Shown: positions 46,711-54,363 of the stretch, one piece after another | How the letters are laid out: each line of letters opens with the position of its first letter | How positions within the stretch are numbered: the first letter of the stretch is position 1 | Assembly: GCA_013002465.1 (NCBI GenBank) | Contig: JABDJO010000025.1 | Span: 1-55,672 of the forward strand | Origin: Silicimonas sp. | GTDB lineage: Bacteria; Pseudomonadota; Alphaproteobacteria; Rhodobacterales; Rhodobacteraceae | Length of the DNA: 55,672 bases | Direction of reading: 5' to 3' | Program-made: the position numbers and the translations under genes | The notes under the pieces: model-generated | Databases searched by the model: none | The model's input: the letters and a program-made list of their open reading frames with translations, nothing else | What the model was told of the DNA's origin: nothing

Positions 46711-47834
46711 GAGCCGGCGCGCCTCCGTCGCCTGAGCGCGTCTGGATTGGCGGCGAGGAACAAAAGACCCACGCCAATGGCCAATCCCACGACGGGCCCG
46801 GCATAGGCCAGGATCCACTGGTTGGCGTTGGTGCGGACGGCGCCTTGTCCCATCTGGGTTATCATCTGCACAACAATCAGAGCCGCAATGGCGCCGAGGA
46901 TCTGCCGCCAGACCCCAAAGCGTGAAAAACCACCGACAAGCAGGGCGGCAAAGCCGATCAGTGGCGCAATCAGACCGTTCAGGGCATCGCTGAAACGTTC
47001 GTGGGCCTCGGCAACGAGTGTGGCACGATTAGATCCGGTCAATTTCTGCGTTTCGGGGCTTGCCGCAAGCAGCATTGTCGTTGGCAGTTCCGAAGGCAGC
47101 CGTCTTCCGGTGCTGACGGCATCGACCAGGCCGTTCAGATCAAAGGCGAAATCGTCGAACCGGGTGATCGACAAGCGCCGATCCTCGACGTCATAGGTCT
47201 GAGCCATGCCGTCGATCATCACAAGGCTTGGCGCATCGTCACCACGCAACAAAAGCGCTTCACGGGCGGTATAGGTCACGGGACGTTCTGCAACCCGGGT
47301 ATCGGACAAAAAGATGTTCTGTAGCGCGCCGACGGGAGAAATTTCGCGAATATAAAAGGTTACGCCATCGGCCGGATGCAGGAACCGCCCTTCTGACAGC
47401 AACCGCGCCGTCATGTTCTCGGCAATTTCGGCGGTGCGATCCGACAGCCGGGCTGAACTGACAGGCACCAATACATGGGCCAGGATCGACGACATGACGA
47501 AAATAATCACCCCAAAAATCAGAACCGGACGCATCAGCCGCCAGGGAGAATATCCGGTGGCTTGAACAACGACCAACTCGCTTTCCGACATCAACCGGTT
47601 TGTGGTGTAGATTGCACCAGCAAACGCCGCCACCGGCAGAACGACACGGATGACATTGGGTAGCGACAAGGCAGTGAACTCAAGGAACACTGCGGCTGAC
47701 TGGCCATTGGCGATCAACTGGTCGAACAGGATCACGGCACGATTGACCCAGTAGACCAGCACCAGGACAAGCGCGAAAAAGCCGAACAGCATCAGAAGCT
47801 GGGCCAGGATGTATCTGTCGAATCGTCCGGTCAT
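46707..47834 (-). CDS. lptF: LPS export ABC transporter permease LptF
   Basis: A 375-residue YjgP/YjgQ-family permease beginning MTGRFDRYILAQLLMLFGFF with the loop LPAAAF-like segment VLPVAAFAGAIYTTNRLMSESELVVVQATG that couples to the ATPase. It has six membrane helices with a central periplasmic domain. It is the first gene of the operon lptF-lptG-lptD-surA-pdxA-rsmA, in which every junction overlaps or is separated by three bases. Confidence 0.93.
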   Translation of the reverse strand: MTGRFDRYILAQLLMLFGFFALVLVLVYWVNRAVILFDQLIANGQSAAVFLEFTALSLPNVIRVVLPVAAFAGAIYTTNRLMSESELVVVQATGYSPWRLMRPVLIFGVIIFVMSSILAHVLVPVSSARLSDRTAEIAENMTARLLSEGRFLHPADGVTFYIREISPVGALQNIFLSDTRVAERPVTYTAREALLLRGDDAPSLVMIDGMAQTYDVEDRRLSITRFDDFAFDLNGLVDAVSTGRRLPSELPTTMLLAASPETQKLTGSNRATLVAEAHERFSDALNGLIAPLIGFAALLVGGFSRFGVWRQILGAIAALIVVQMITQMGQGAVRTNANQWILAYAGPVVGLAIGVGLLFLAANPDALRRRRRAGS

Positions 47835-47866
47835 GTGGGTTTCGCCTGCAATGGCGGCAGCTTAGA

Positions 47867-47906
47867 CCATCACTGCAGGGTGGAAAACCAACTTAGGCAG
47901 TGGTGG
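47867..47906. repeat. inverted repeat upstream of lptF
   Basis: CCATCACTGC and GCAGTGGTGG form a ten-pair stem with one G-T pair across 20 bases. It lies 33 bases before the lptF ATG and 46 bases past the ychF stop. It could be a leader structure or weak ychF terminator; there is no U tract on either strand. Confidence 0.25.
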
Positions 47907-47951
47907 GAGAGATAGCGCCCATTGTCACGCGCAGAAACCGCTTTGAGACGG

Positions 47952-49049
47952 CTAGCCCGAATGCAGGAAATGTAATACGTCGCCGTCCTTGACCACATAG
48001 CCCTTGCCTTCGGCACGCATTTTTCCGGCGTCCTTCGCTCCCGCCTCGCCGCCATAGGCCAGATAGTCGTCGTAGGCGATGGTTTCCGCACGGATAAACC
48101 CCTTTTCAAAGTCGCCGTGAATGACGCCGGCGGCCGCAGGGGCGAGGGTGCCTTTTGCGATGGTCCAGGCGCGTGCTTCCTTGGGACCGGCGGTGAAAAA
48201 GGTCTGAAGGTCCAAAAGCTGATACCCAGCCCGGATCAGGCGATCCAAGCCCGCTTCCTCAAGGCCCATTTCATCCAGGAACATCTGGGCTTCTTCCGGG
48301 TCAAGCTGGCTGATCTCTTCTTCAATCCTGGCCGAGATCACCACCGAGGCTGCGCCCTGTTCATCGGCCATCTTCGTGACGCGATCGGAATGCGCATTGC
48401 CCTTGGCGGCTTCGTCTTCAGCAACATTGCAGACGTAAAGCACCGGTTTCGAAGTCAAAAGCTGGAGCATGTCCCAGGCTTTCCGCTCTTCATCAGAAAT
48501 ATCGACGGTGCGTGCCGGATGGCCAGCTTCCAGAGCGGCTTGGGCCACTTTCAAGAGGCGCTCCTGTAGCAGCGCTTCTTTGTCGCCCCCGCGCACCTTG
48601 CGGACGATGTTCTGCAGGCGTTTTTCGATCGATTCCAGGTCGGCCAGCATCAGTTCGGTTTCGATTGTGGCCGCATCTTCGACTGGGTCAACGCGGCCTT
48701 CGACGTGGGTCACGTCGCCGTCTTCGAAACATCTCAGAACATGGGCGATGGCGTCGGTTTCCCGGATATTGGCCAGAAACTGATTGCCCAGACCCTCACC
48801 CTTGGATGCACCTTTCACCAGTCCGGCGATGTCCACGAAAGTCATGCGGGCGGGGATCACGCTCTGGCTTTTGGCGATCCGGGCCAGCTTGGCAAGTCGG
48901 GCGTCGGGTACGGCGACTTCGCCCACATTGGGTTCTATGGTGCAAAAGGGAAAATTCGCGGCCTGAGCGGCTGCGGTGCGTGTCAGCGCGTTGAAAAGCG
49001 TGGATTTGCCAACGTTTGGCAGGCCCACGATGCCGGTTTTAAAGCCCAT
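47952..49049 (-). CDS. ychF: redox-regulated ATPase YchF (Obg family)
   Basis: A 365-residue P-loop protein with G1 GLPNVGKST (9-17), the switch segment [17 protein letters not shown], a coiled-coil region and a C-terminal TGS domain ending in [11 protein letters not shown]. YchF binds ATP rather than GTP because its NKxD motif is altered, and associates with ribosomes and stress responses. Length is standard. Confidence 0.95.
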   Translation of the reverse strand: MGFKTGIVGLPNVGKSTLFNALTRTAAAQAANFPFCTIEPNVGEVAVPDARLAKLARIAKSQSVIPARMTFVDIAGLVKGASKGEGLGNQFLANIRETDAIAHVLRCFEDGDVTHVEGRVDPVEDAATIETELMLADLESIEKRLQNIVRKVRGGDKEALLQERLLKVAQAALEAGHPARTVDISDEERKAWDMLQLLTSKPVLYVCNVAEDEAAKGNAHSDRVTKMADEQGAASVVISARIEEEISQLDPEEAQMFLDEMGLEEAGLDRLIRAGYQLLDLQTFFTAGPKEARAWTIAKGTLAPAAAGVIHGDFEKGFIRAETIAYDDYLAYGGEAGAKDAGKMRAEGKGYVVKDGDVLHFLHSG

Positions 49050-49216
49050 CTGACCCTCGTTTTCGGTGTTGCGCAGGCCTTACCCATCGGGCCGCGCATG
49101 CGCAAGCCTTGTCCGCGTGTGGAGAGAACGCGTCAAGGCCGGGATCGTCGCTCTGGGTGATTGATCTTCCCGGCACAATCGGGCAGAGCGTAACCGGTTC
49201 AAAGGAGGGATCGCCC

Positions 49217-50008
49217 ATGACCCGCATCGACACCAGGTTCGCCGCGCTGAAAGCCGAGGGGAAGAAGGCTTTTGTGTCCTATGTCATGGCCGGAGACCCC
49301 GACTATGCAACCTCGCTTGAGATTGTGCAGGGATTGCCCGATGCAGGCGTGGATGTGATCGAACTGGGTCTTCCGTTCACCGATCCAATGGCCGATGGGC
49401 CCACCATTCAATTGGCCGGGCAACGGGCCCTTGCAAGTGGTCAGACATTGGTCAAAACGCTGGAGTTGGCGCGCGCTTTTCGCGAAGGCGACGAAACCAC
49501 GCCGATTGTGTTGATGGGATATTACAACCCGATCCATTCGCATGGGGTCGAGCGGTTTCTTGAAGATGCCAAGGCCGCCGGGATCGACGGGTTGATCGTG
49601 GTCGATCTGCCTCCTGAAGAGGACGAAGAGCTTTGCATTCCCGCACAGGCGGCGGGTCTGAACTTTATCCGCCTTGCGACGCCGACCACAGATGATCAGA
49701 GATTGCCGAAGGTGATGCAGAACACCTCGGGGTTTGTGTATTACGTTTCGATTACCGGGATCACGGGGGCTGCGAACGCCGTGGCTGGTGATGTTGGCCC
49801 CGAAGTGGCGCGGATCAAGGCGGCGACCGATCTGCCGGTCATCGTTGGTTTCGGGATCAAGACACCCGAAACCAGCCGCGAAATCGCCAGCGTTGCCGAT
49901 GGCGCCGTGGTCGGTTCGGCCATTGTGGATCTGATCGGGCAGGGGAAATCGGTGACCGAGGTTCTGGAATTTGTCCGTGGATTGGCAAAAGGCGCGCATT
50001 CGGTGTGA
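49217..50008 (+). CDS. trpA: tryptophan synthase alpha chain
   Basis: A 263-residue TIM-barrel subunit that cleaves indole-3-glycerol phosphate to indole for TrpB. The catalytic Glu and Asp are in [19 protein letters not shown], and the phosphate loop is in [20 protein letters not shown] lies eight bases before the ATG at 49217; earlier in-frame starts are rejected. trpB is not adjacent, so trp genes are split in this genome. Confidence 0.95.
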   Translation: MTRIDTRFAALKAEGKKAFVSYVMAGDPDYATSLEIVQGLPDAGVDVIELGLPFTDPMADGPTIQLAGQRALASGQTLVKTLELARAFREGDETTPIVLMGYYNPIHSHGVERFLEDAKAAGIDGLIVVDLPPEEDEELCIPAQAAGLNFIRLATPTTDDQRLPKVMQNTSGFVYYVSITGITGAANAVAGDVGPEVARIKAATDLPVIVGFGIKTPETSREIASVADGAVVGSAIVDLIGQGKSVTEVLEFVRGLAKGAHSV

Positions 50009-50301
50009 TGAGTGACGGGTTCGACCCCGAAGCGAGGCAGTTCCGGCAAATGCGGTCCGTCTAAGGTCTTCCAGGTCTCAGGTGATTCAGAGTTTCTTGC
50101 AAGGCCGACATTGCCCGGATGTTTGTGACAAATCGGGTGACGTGCTTGCCAGGGGCTTGGGCAATTAAGTGTGTCGGTCGGCGCTACATCGAAAATCCTA
50201 TCTGGCAGGGTGTCGAGCGCTTCTGGCCGCTTTCGCCTATCCATTGAGTGATCTGCCTATACAATGGCCGGATAGCTGCCCGCCAGACAGGATGCTTTGC
50301 C

Positions 50302-51147
50302 ATGACGAAACCCTGCATCATATGCGTTGCGATCACGGGATCGGTGCCGACCAAGGCCGACAATCCAGCGGTGCCGATCACCGTGTCCGAACAGGTGGAG
50401 TCCACCCACGAGGCATTTGAAGCCGGGGCCTCCATCGCCCATTGCCATGTGCGCAACGACGATGGCACGACAACCAGCGATCCAGAGAAATTCGCTCGTT
50501 TGCAGGAAGGTTTGCACAAGCACTGTCCTGGCATGATCATTCAGTTCTCGACCGGTGGGCGATCAGGTGCTGGGGGTGAGCGTGGTGGGATGCTTCCTTT
50601 GGCGCCGGATATGGCGTCGCTGACCGTGGGGTCGAACAACTTTCCCACGAGGGTCTATGAGAACAGCCCAGACCTGGTTGATTGGCTGGCCGGGGAAATG
50701 CGCACATACAACATCAAGCCCGAGATCGAAGCTTTTGATTTATCTCATATTCATCAGGCGGTGGCGATGAACAGGGATGGCCGCATTCCGGGGCGGCTCT
50801 ATGTCCAGTTCGTCATGGGCGTGAAGAATGCCATGCCCGCCGACCGCGATGTCTTTGACTATTACCTGCGCACCGTCAATCGTCTGGCACCCGATGCCGA
50901 GTGGTGCGCGGCGGGCGTTGGACGTCACCAAATCGAGCTGAACGAATGGTGCGTGGCCGCGGGTGGGCATGCGCGGACCGGGCTTGAGGACAACGTACGG
51001 CTTGATCGTGATCGGCTGGCGCCTTCAAATGCGGCCCTCGTGCGAAAGGTGGTCGAACTCTGTGCCACGCACGAGCGGCCTGTGGCCACTTGGCAAGAGG
51101 CACGAGCGATACTGGAAGTGCCCCAGAGCGCCGAAAGCGCGGCGTGA
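50302..51147 (+). CDS. beta-keto acid cleavage enzyme (BKACE, DUF849)
   Basis: A 281-residue TIM-barrel zinc enzyme of the 3-keto-5-aminohexanoate cleavage family, which uses acetyl-CoA to split beta-keto acids to acetoacetate and a new acyl-CoA. The zinc motif AHCHVRNDDG and the FSTGGRSGAGGERGG and GVGRHQIELNEWCVAAGGHARTG stretches are present. The real substrate in this subgroup is unknown. Start 50302 (MTKPCIICVAITG) fits the family. The 293 bases before it, after trpA, show no supported gene. Confidence 0.85.
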   Translation: MTKPCIICVAITGSVPTKADNPAVPITVSEQVESTHEAFEAGASIAHCHVRNDDGTTTSDPEKFARLQEGLHKHCPGMIIQFSTGGRSGAGGERGGMLPLAPDMASLTVGSNNFPTRVYENSPDLVDWLAGEMRTYNIKPEIEAFDLSHIHQAVAMNRDGRIPGRLYVQFVMGVKNAMPADRDVFDYYLRTVNRLAPDAEWCAAGVGRHQIELNEWCVAAGGHARTGLEDNVRLDRDRLAPSNAALVRKVVELCATHERPVATWQEARAILEVPQSAESAA

Positions 51148-51280
51148 TACGCAGGCCAGGGGCCGCCGCAATGACAGTCTGTCCGAGCGCTGACAGAAGA
51201 ACCTGCATAGCCGATTGAACCCCGAAGAATTGGCATTTCGGGTGATTAACACCCGCTTTGAAAAAAGTGGTGCGGATAAG

Positions 51281-51308
51281 TGATCCAAGCTACAGCACCT
51301 TGCGTATC
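51281..51308 (+). promoter_or_regulatory. RpoE-type (ECF) promoter of the sigma/anti-sigma operon
   Basis: TGATCC (51281-51286), 16 bases, CGTATC (51303-51308). The predicted transcript start is near 51315. The same architecture occurs twice more in this block, implying autoregulation by the sigma factor. The motif agrees with what I recall of RpoE/ECF11 sites in Rhodobacter. Confidence 0.75.
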
Positions 51309-51365
51309 CTCGATATGATGACGTTGAGCCTAGATACACCGCGCAGCCGAACTCAGGCGTTCAAT

Positions 51366-51947
51366 GTGACAAGACACGAAAGTAAACGCGTGCCGCCGAT
51401 CAAAACCGAGTTATCGCAACAAACCGTCTGGATGCTGGCTGTTCGCGATAATCGTGACCGGACGGCATTTGCGGCCCTGTTCGATCACTTTGCGCCAAGG
51501 CTGAAGGGTTTTGTGATGCGAACCGGCACATCTTCGGCGCAGGCCGAGGAAATCGTGCAGGACGCGATGCTGACGGTCTGGCGCAAGGCGGGCTTGTTTG
51601 ATCCACACCGGGCGCAGGTCTCGGCATGGGTTTATCAGATCGCCCGCAATCGGCAGATTGACATTGTGCGCAAGGAAAACCGGCCGGTTCCCGAAGAACT
51701 GGCCGAAGATCCGGGCACCGAGCCGGATGCAAGCCAGATGCTGGCCATGGAACAAGAGGCGGGACGGTTAAGAGAGGCCCTTGCCCGACTGAACGACGAT
51801 CAACGGGAGGTGATCGAACGGGCCTATCTGGGCGAGTTGTCTCATCAGGAGATCAGCGATCAGACGGGTCTGCCGCTGGGAACAATTAAATCGCGTATCC
51901 GGCTTGGGCTGGAACGTTTGCGACACGAGTTGAAGGGACTGCGCTAA
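51366..51947 (+). CDS. rpoE: ECF sigma factor RpoE (ChrR-controlled, ECF11-like)
   Basis: A two-domain sigma factor. Region 2 (FAALFDHFAPRLKGFVMRTG, then AEEIVQDAMLTVWRKAGLFD) is followed by the -10 reading helix (WVYQIARNRQIDIVRKE). Region 4 has LNDDQREVIERAYLGELSHQE and LGTIKSRIRLGLERLR. By homology it drives genes for defence against singlet oxygen and related damage. The start is uncertain. GTG 51366 (193 residues) has an AGG eight bases upstream and leaves a normal leader. ATG 51315 or 51318 would coincide with the predicted transcript start, and GTG 51390 is also possible. chrR follows directly. Confidence 0.9.
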   Translation: MTRHESKRVPPIKTELSQQTVWMLAVRDNRDRTAFAALFDHFAPRLKGFVMRTGTSSAQAEEIVQDAMLTVWRKAGLFDPHRAQVSAWVYQIARNRQIDIVRKENRPVPEELAEDPGTEPDASQMLAMEQEAGRLREALARLNDDQREVIERAYLGELSHQEISDQTGLPLGTIKSRIRLGLERLRHELKGLR

Positions 51948-52583
51948 ATGACCGCAATCACCCACCATATCCCCGATCCGATGCTAGCGGCTTATGCAGC
52001 TGGCAGTTTGCCGACACCCTATTCAATGGTTGTGGCAAGCCATGTTTCTCTTTGTGCTGAATGTCGGGCGTCGCTTGAGGCGCACCACGCATTGGGCGGG
52101 GCCGTCCTGGAAGACGCGGCGGTTTCGGCAGTTTCGGATCATCTGAAATCCGACATTCTGGCCATGCTTGACGAGCCTTTCACGCCCAAGCCGGTGTACG
52201 AACGCTCGGGTGTGTTTCCTGGCCCTGTGGTCGAAGCCCTGAAGGGCAAACCGCCGCGCTGGAAGACCCTTGGCATGGGCGTCAAGCAAAACATTCTGTC
52301 AGCGGACGAACAGGGTTCGGTTCGGCTGATTTATATCCCGCCCGGGCAGGCAGTGCCCGATCACAGCCACAACGGACTGGAACTGACGTTGGTCCTGCAA
52401 GGCAGCTTTAGCGATGATTGCGGGACCTTCGGTGTCGGTGATGTCGAGATTGGCGACGAAGACCTTGAACATACGCCGATCGCGGGACCGGGTGATGCCT
52501 GCATCTGCCTGGCGGCAACCGACGCGCCATTGCGGTTCAGCGCCTTCTTGCCACGATTGCTGCAGCCGTTGTTTCGTATCTGA
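51948..52583 (+). CDS. chrR: ChrR family zinc anti-sigma factor
   Basis: A 211-residue protein that binds and silences RpoE until oxidative damage. The N-terminal zinc anti-sigma domain has His6/7, His32, Cys36 and Cys39 (SHVSLCAEC), matching the known ChrR ligands. The C-terminal cupin domain (about 110-195, DHSHNGLELTLVLQG and DLEHTP) carries metal-binding His/Glu. In Rhodobacter the cupin is needed for singlet-oxygen sensing. The ATG follows the sigma stop with no gap, and a terminator ends the operon. Confidence 0.92.
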   Translation: MTAITHHIPDPMLAAYAAGSLPTPYSMVVASHVSLCAECRASLEAHHALGGAVLEDAAVSAVSDHLKSDILAMLDEPFTPKPVYERSGVFPGPVVEALKGKPPRWKTLGMGVKQNILSADEQGSVRLIYIPPGQAVPDHSHNGLELTLVLQGSFSDDCGTFGVGDVEIGDEDLEHTPIAGPGDACICLAATDAPLRFSAFLPRLLQPLFRI

Positions 52584-52608
52584 TCCCGATAGTCTTGCCG
52601 CTTCCTTG

Positions 52609-52641
52609 AAATCACCGTCTCAACGGTGGTTTCTCTATTTT
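52609..52641 (+). terminator. intrinsic terminator after chrR
   Basis: AAATCACCGT (52609-52618) pairs with ACGGTGGTTT (52623-52632) around a four-base loop, with one G-T pair, and is followed by TCTCTATTTT. It ends the rpoE-chrR message before the convergent SDR gene. Confidence 0.65.
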
Positions 52642-52690
52642 GCCAAAGAAAAAATGAGCCGAGAGATGACCCAAGTTTATGTCGCCCGCT

Positions 52691-53416
52691 TTATCGGCCG
52701 CGATAGACAAGGACGTCGGGGAGATACTCCAAAGCGCGCATGGCCCAGGAAAACGGAGCCGGGAAGTCGGTTCGGAAACGACGCGATACCATGGCTCTTG
52801 CCACCCGGGCCGCAGCCTTTTCGGGTGTCATCAACTGGGGCATGTGAAAGCTGTTCTTGTCAGTCAATCGGGTCTTGATAAAGCCCGGGTTGACAATGCG
52901 CACCACGACGCCGGATTTTCGCAGATCGAACCGCATGGTTTCGGCCAGGCTGACCAGGGCTGCCTTACTGGCGCAATAGCCGACTGAAGCCGGAAGTCCC
53001 CGGTACCCGCCAAGCGATCCAATGAGAGTGATGTCGCCCTGACCGTCCAGGATAAACCGGGGCACGACCTCGCCCAATACGCGCAGCGCACCAGAATAGT
53101 TCACATCGGTCATCTTTAGGGCTGTCTCGGTGTTCCAGTCGCCGGTGTGCATGGGGTTGTATGCTCCAGCGCCGTAGATCACACCATCAAGTGCGTCGAT
53201 GCTTGCCGCCGCATGCCTAACGGCTTCAAGATCGGTCACATCCAGGGGTAGGGCGCTGGCATTGTTCAATTCGCCTGCCAAGCCCCTCAGCCGATTGCCA
53301 TTGCGTGCCGAGAGGATCAGCGTGGCGCCTTTCCGGTCAAGTTCATGGGCAAGCGCGCGGCCAAGGCCCTCGCTTGCGCCGACAAGCCAATAGGTCTTTC
53401 CGGCAAAATCCGTCAA
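52691..53416 (-). CDS. short-chain dehydrogenase/reductase
   Basis: A 241-residue classical SDR with the NAD(P) loop GASEGLGR (13-20), then NYSGA, catalytic Ser134, Tyr147 and Lys151 (YCASK). The substrate is unknown. The start overlaps the DUF1365 stop by four bases, and both lie downstream of an RpoE-type promoter on the minus strand. By analogy with the RpoE operon of Rhodobacter sphaeroides, which includes a dehydrogenase with lipid-modifying genes, a role in membrane lipid change is likely but inferred. Confidence 0.88.
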   Translation of the reverse strand: MTDFAGKTYWLVGASEGLGRALAHELDRKGATLILSARNGNRLRGLAGELNNASALPLDVTDLEAVRHAAASIDALDGVIYGAGAYNPMHTGDWNTETALKMTDVNYSGALRVLGEVVPRFILDGQGDITLIGSLGGYRGLPASVGYCASKAALVSLAETMRFDLRKSGVVVRIVNPGFIKTRLTDKNSFHMPQLMTPEKAAARVARAMVSRRFRTDFPAPFSWAMRALEYLPDVLVYRGR

Positions 53417-54186
53417 AGGTCCTTGCCCTGAAAGGTCAGACTGTCCGAAACCAGTGGGCCCGGCGGTTCAGGCGTCTTGAAAAAAGGCGCCCGTTTCAAG
53501 TACAGGATGACCGCCTGCCAGTGGATCAAGGCGACGACACGCATCGCACCAAGGGGTCGGCGGAACGCAGCCTTGAGAAGGGACGCGCTGGTTGCAGGCA
53601 GCCTTGGCCCGGCAAGGGTGGCAAGGACGCCTTCGTCGCCATTCCGGTAATCAATGCGGATGTTGATGGCCGACTTTGTCAAGCCGAAGTTGAACGTATA
53701 GACCCCTTCGACAGCCTGGAATGGCGAGACATGCATCAGTTTTTCGGACCTTAATCGGTCATTGACGGTGATCGGGCGAAAATCCTCGTGGGCGCAGAAA
53801 TAACAATGGCGATCGCCGAAGGTGTTGTTGACCTCGGCGATGAAGGCGCAGGGTTGGTCGTCGCGAAGTGCGATCCAGAAACTGACCGGATTGAAGTGAA
53901 ACCAGAGGAAACTGGGCTGGGTCAGCAGAACAAGCTGGGCGCCGTCGGGGTCAAAGCCTTTGCTGCGCAGCGTGTTCTTGAACCACTTCAGTCCCCGACC
54001 TTGGCCCCGTTCTCCGCCGTGTTTGCGATCTGAAAGCGACCAGAGATTGAACCCGTTTCGAGACATGAGAGCGGGAAGATTGTCATCAGAAAGCTCGCTC
54101 AGCACATAATCGACGCCGTACCGAAAGGCATTGCGCAACTGCCCGCGACGGGCATGGGTCGTGTAGGCTTGGATATGATCGAGCAT
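53413..54186 (-). CDS. DUF1365 family protein
   Basis: A 257-residue protein beginning MLDHIQAYTTHARRG, then NAFRYGVDYVLSEL, and later FNPVSFWIALRDDQPCAFIAEVNNTFGDRHCY, all typical of DUF1365. The family is usually encoded beside a flavin amine-oxidase-like protein and a cyclopropane-fatty-acid-synthase-like enzyme and is thought to act on lipids; its reaction is unknown. Start 54186 is set by homology. It lies only about three bases after the predicted start of its RpoE-type promoter. Earlier ATGs at 54228 and 54270 lie upstream of that promoter. Confidence 0.88.
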   Translation of the reverse strand: MLDHIQAYTTHARRGQLRNAFRYGVDYVLSELSDDNLPALMSRNGFNLWSLSDRKHGGERGQGRGLKWFKNTLRSKGFDPDGAQLVLLTQPSFLWFHFNPVSFWIALRDDQPCAFIAEVNNTFGDRHCYFCAHEDFRPITVNDRLRSEKLMHVSPFQAVEGVYTFNFGLTKSAINIRIDYRNGDEGVLATLAGPRLPATSASLLKAAFRRPLGAMRVVALIHWQAVILYLKRAPFFKTPEPPGPLVSDSLTFQGKDL

Positions 54187-54195
54187 CGTGTGCGT

Positions 54196-54223
54196 GATAC
54201 GGCGCTTTTTGGTGTTTGGATCA
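54196..54223 (-). promoter_or_regulatory. RpoE-type promoter of DUF1365-SDR operon
   Basis: On the minus strand TGATCC (54223-54218), 16 bases, CGTATC (54201-54196). The transcript would begin near 54189, almost at the DUF1365 ATG (54186), so the message may be leaderless. Confidence 0.7.
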
Positions 54224-54305
54224 TTCATAATCGCGAATACCGAGTTCAGGCAAAGGCCACTTCCTCTCAAGCCTCCGCAACCGCGCTATTTTCAATATCT
54301 TTATT

Positions 54306-54333
54306 TGATCCAGCACCCGTTGATGCCCGTATT
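54306..54333 (+). promoter_or_regulatory. RpoE-type promoter of the flavin oxidoreductase gene
   Basis: TGATCC (54306-54311), 16 bases, CGTATT (54328-54333). The transcript should begin near 54340, leaving a leader of about 24 bases with GAGGA before the ATG at 54364. Confidence 0.72.
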
Positions 54334-54363
54334 CGGCAGAATAGTTAAGATGGTGAGGAATGC

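Noticed and set aside
50008..50064. 18-residue frame whose ATG overlaps the trpA stop
   Set aside because: Start/stop overlap looks like coupling, but the peptide is very short, charged and unsupported; may be a remnant, not reported as a gene.
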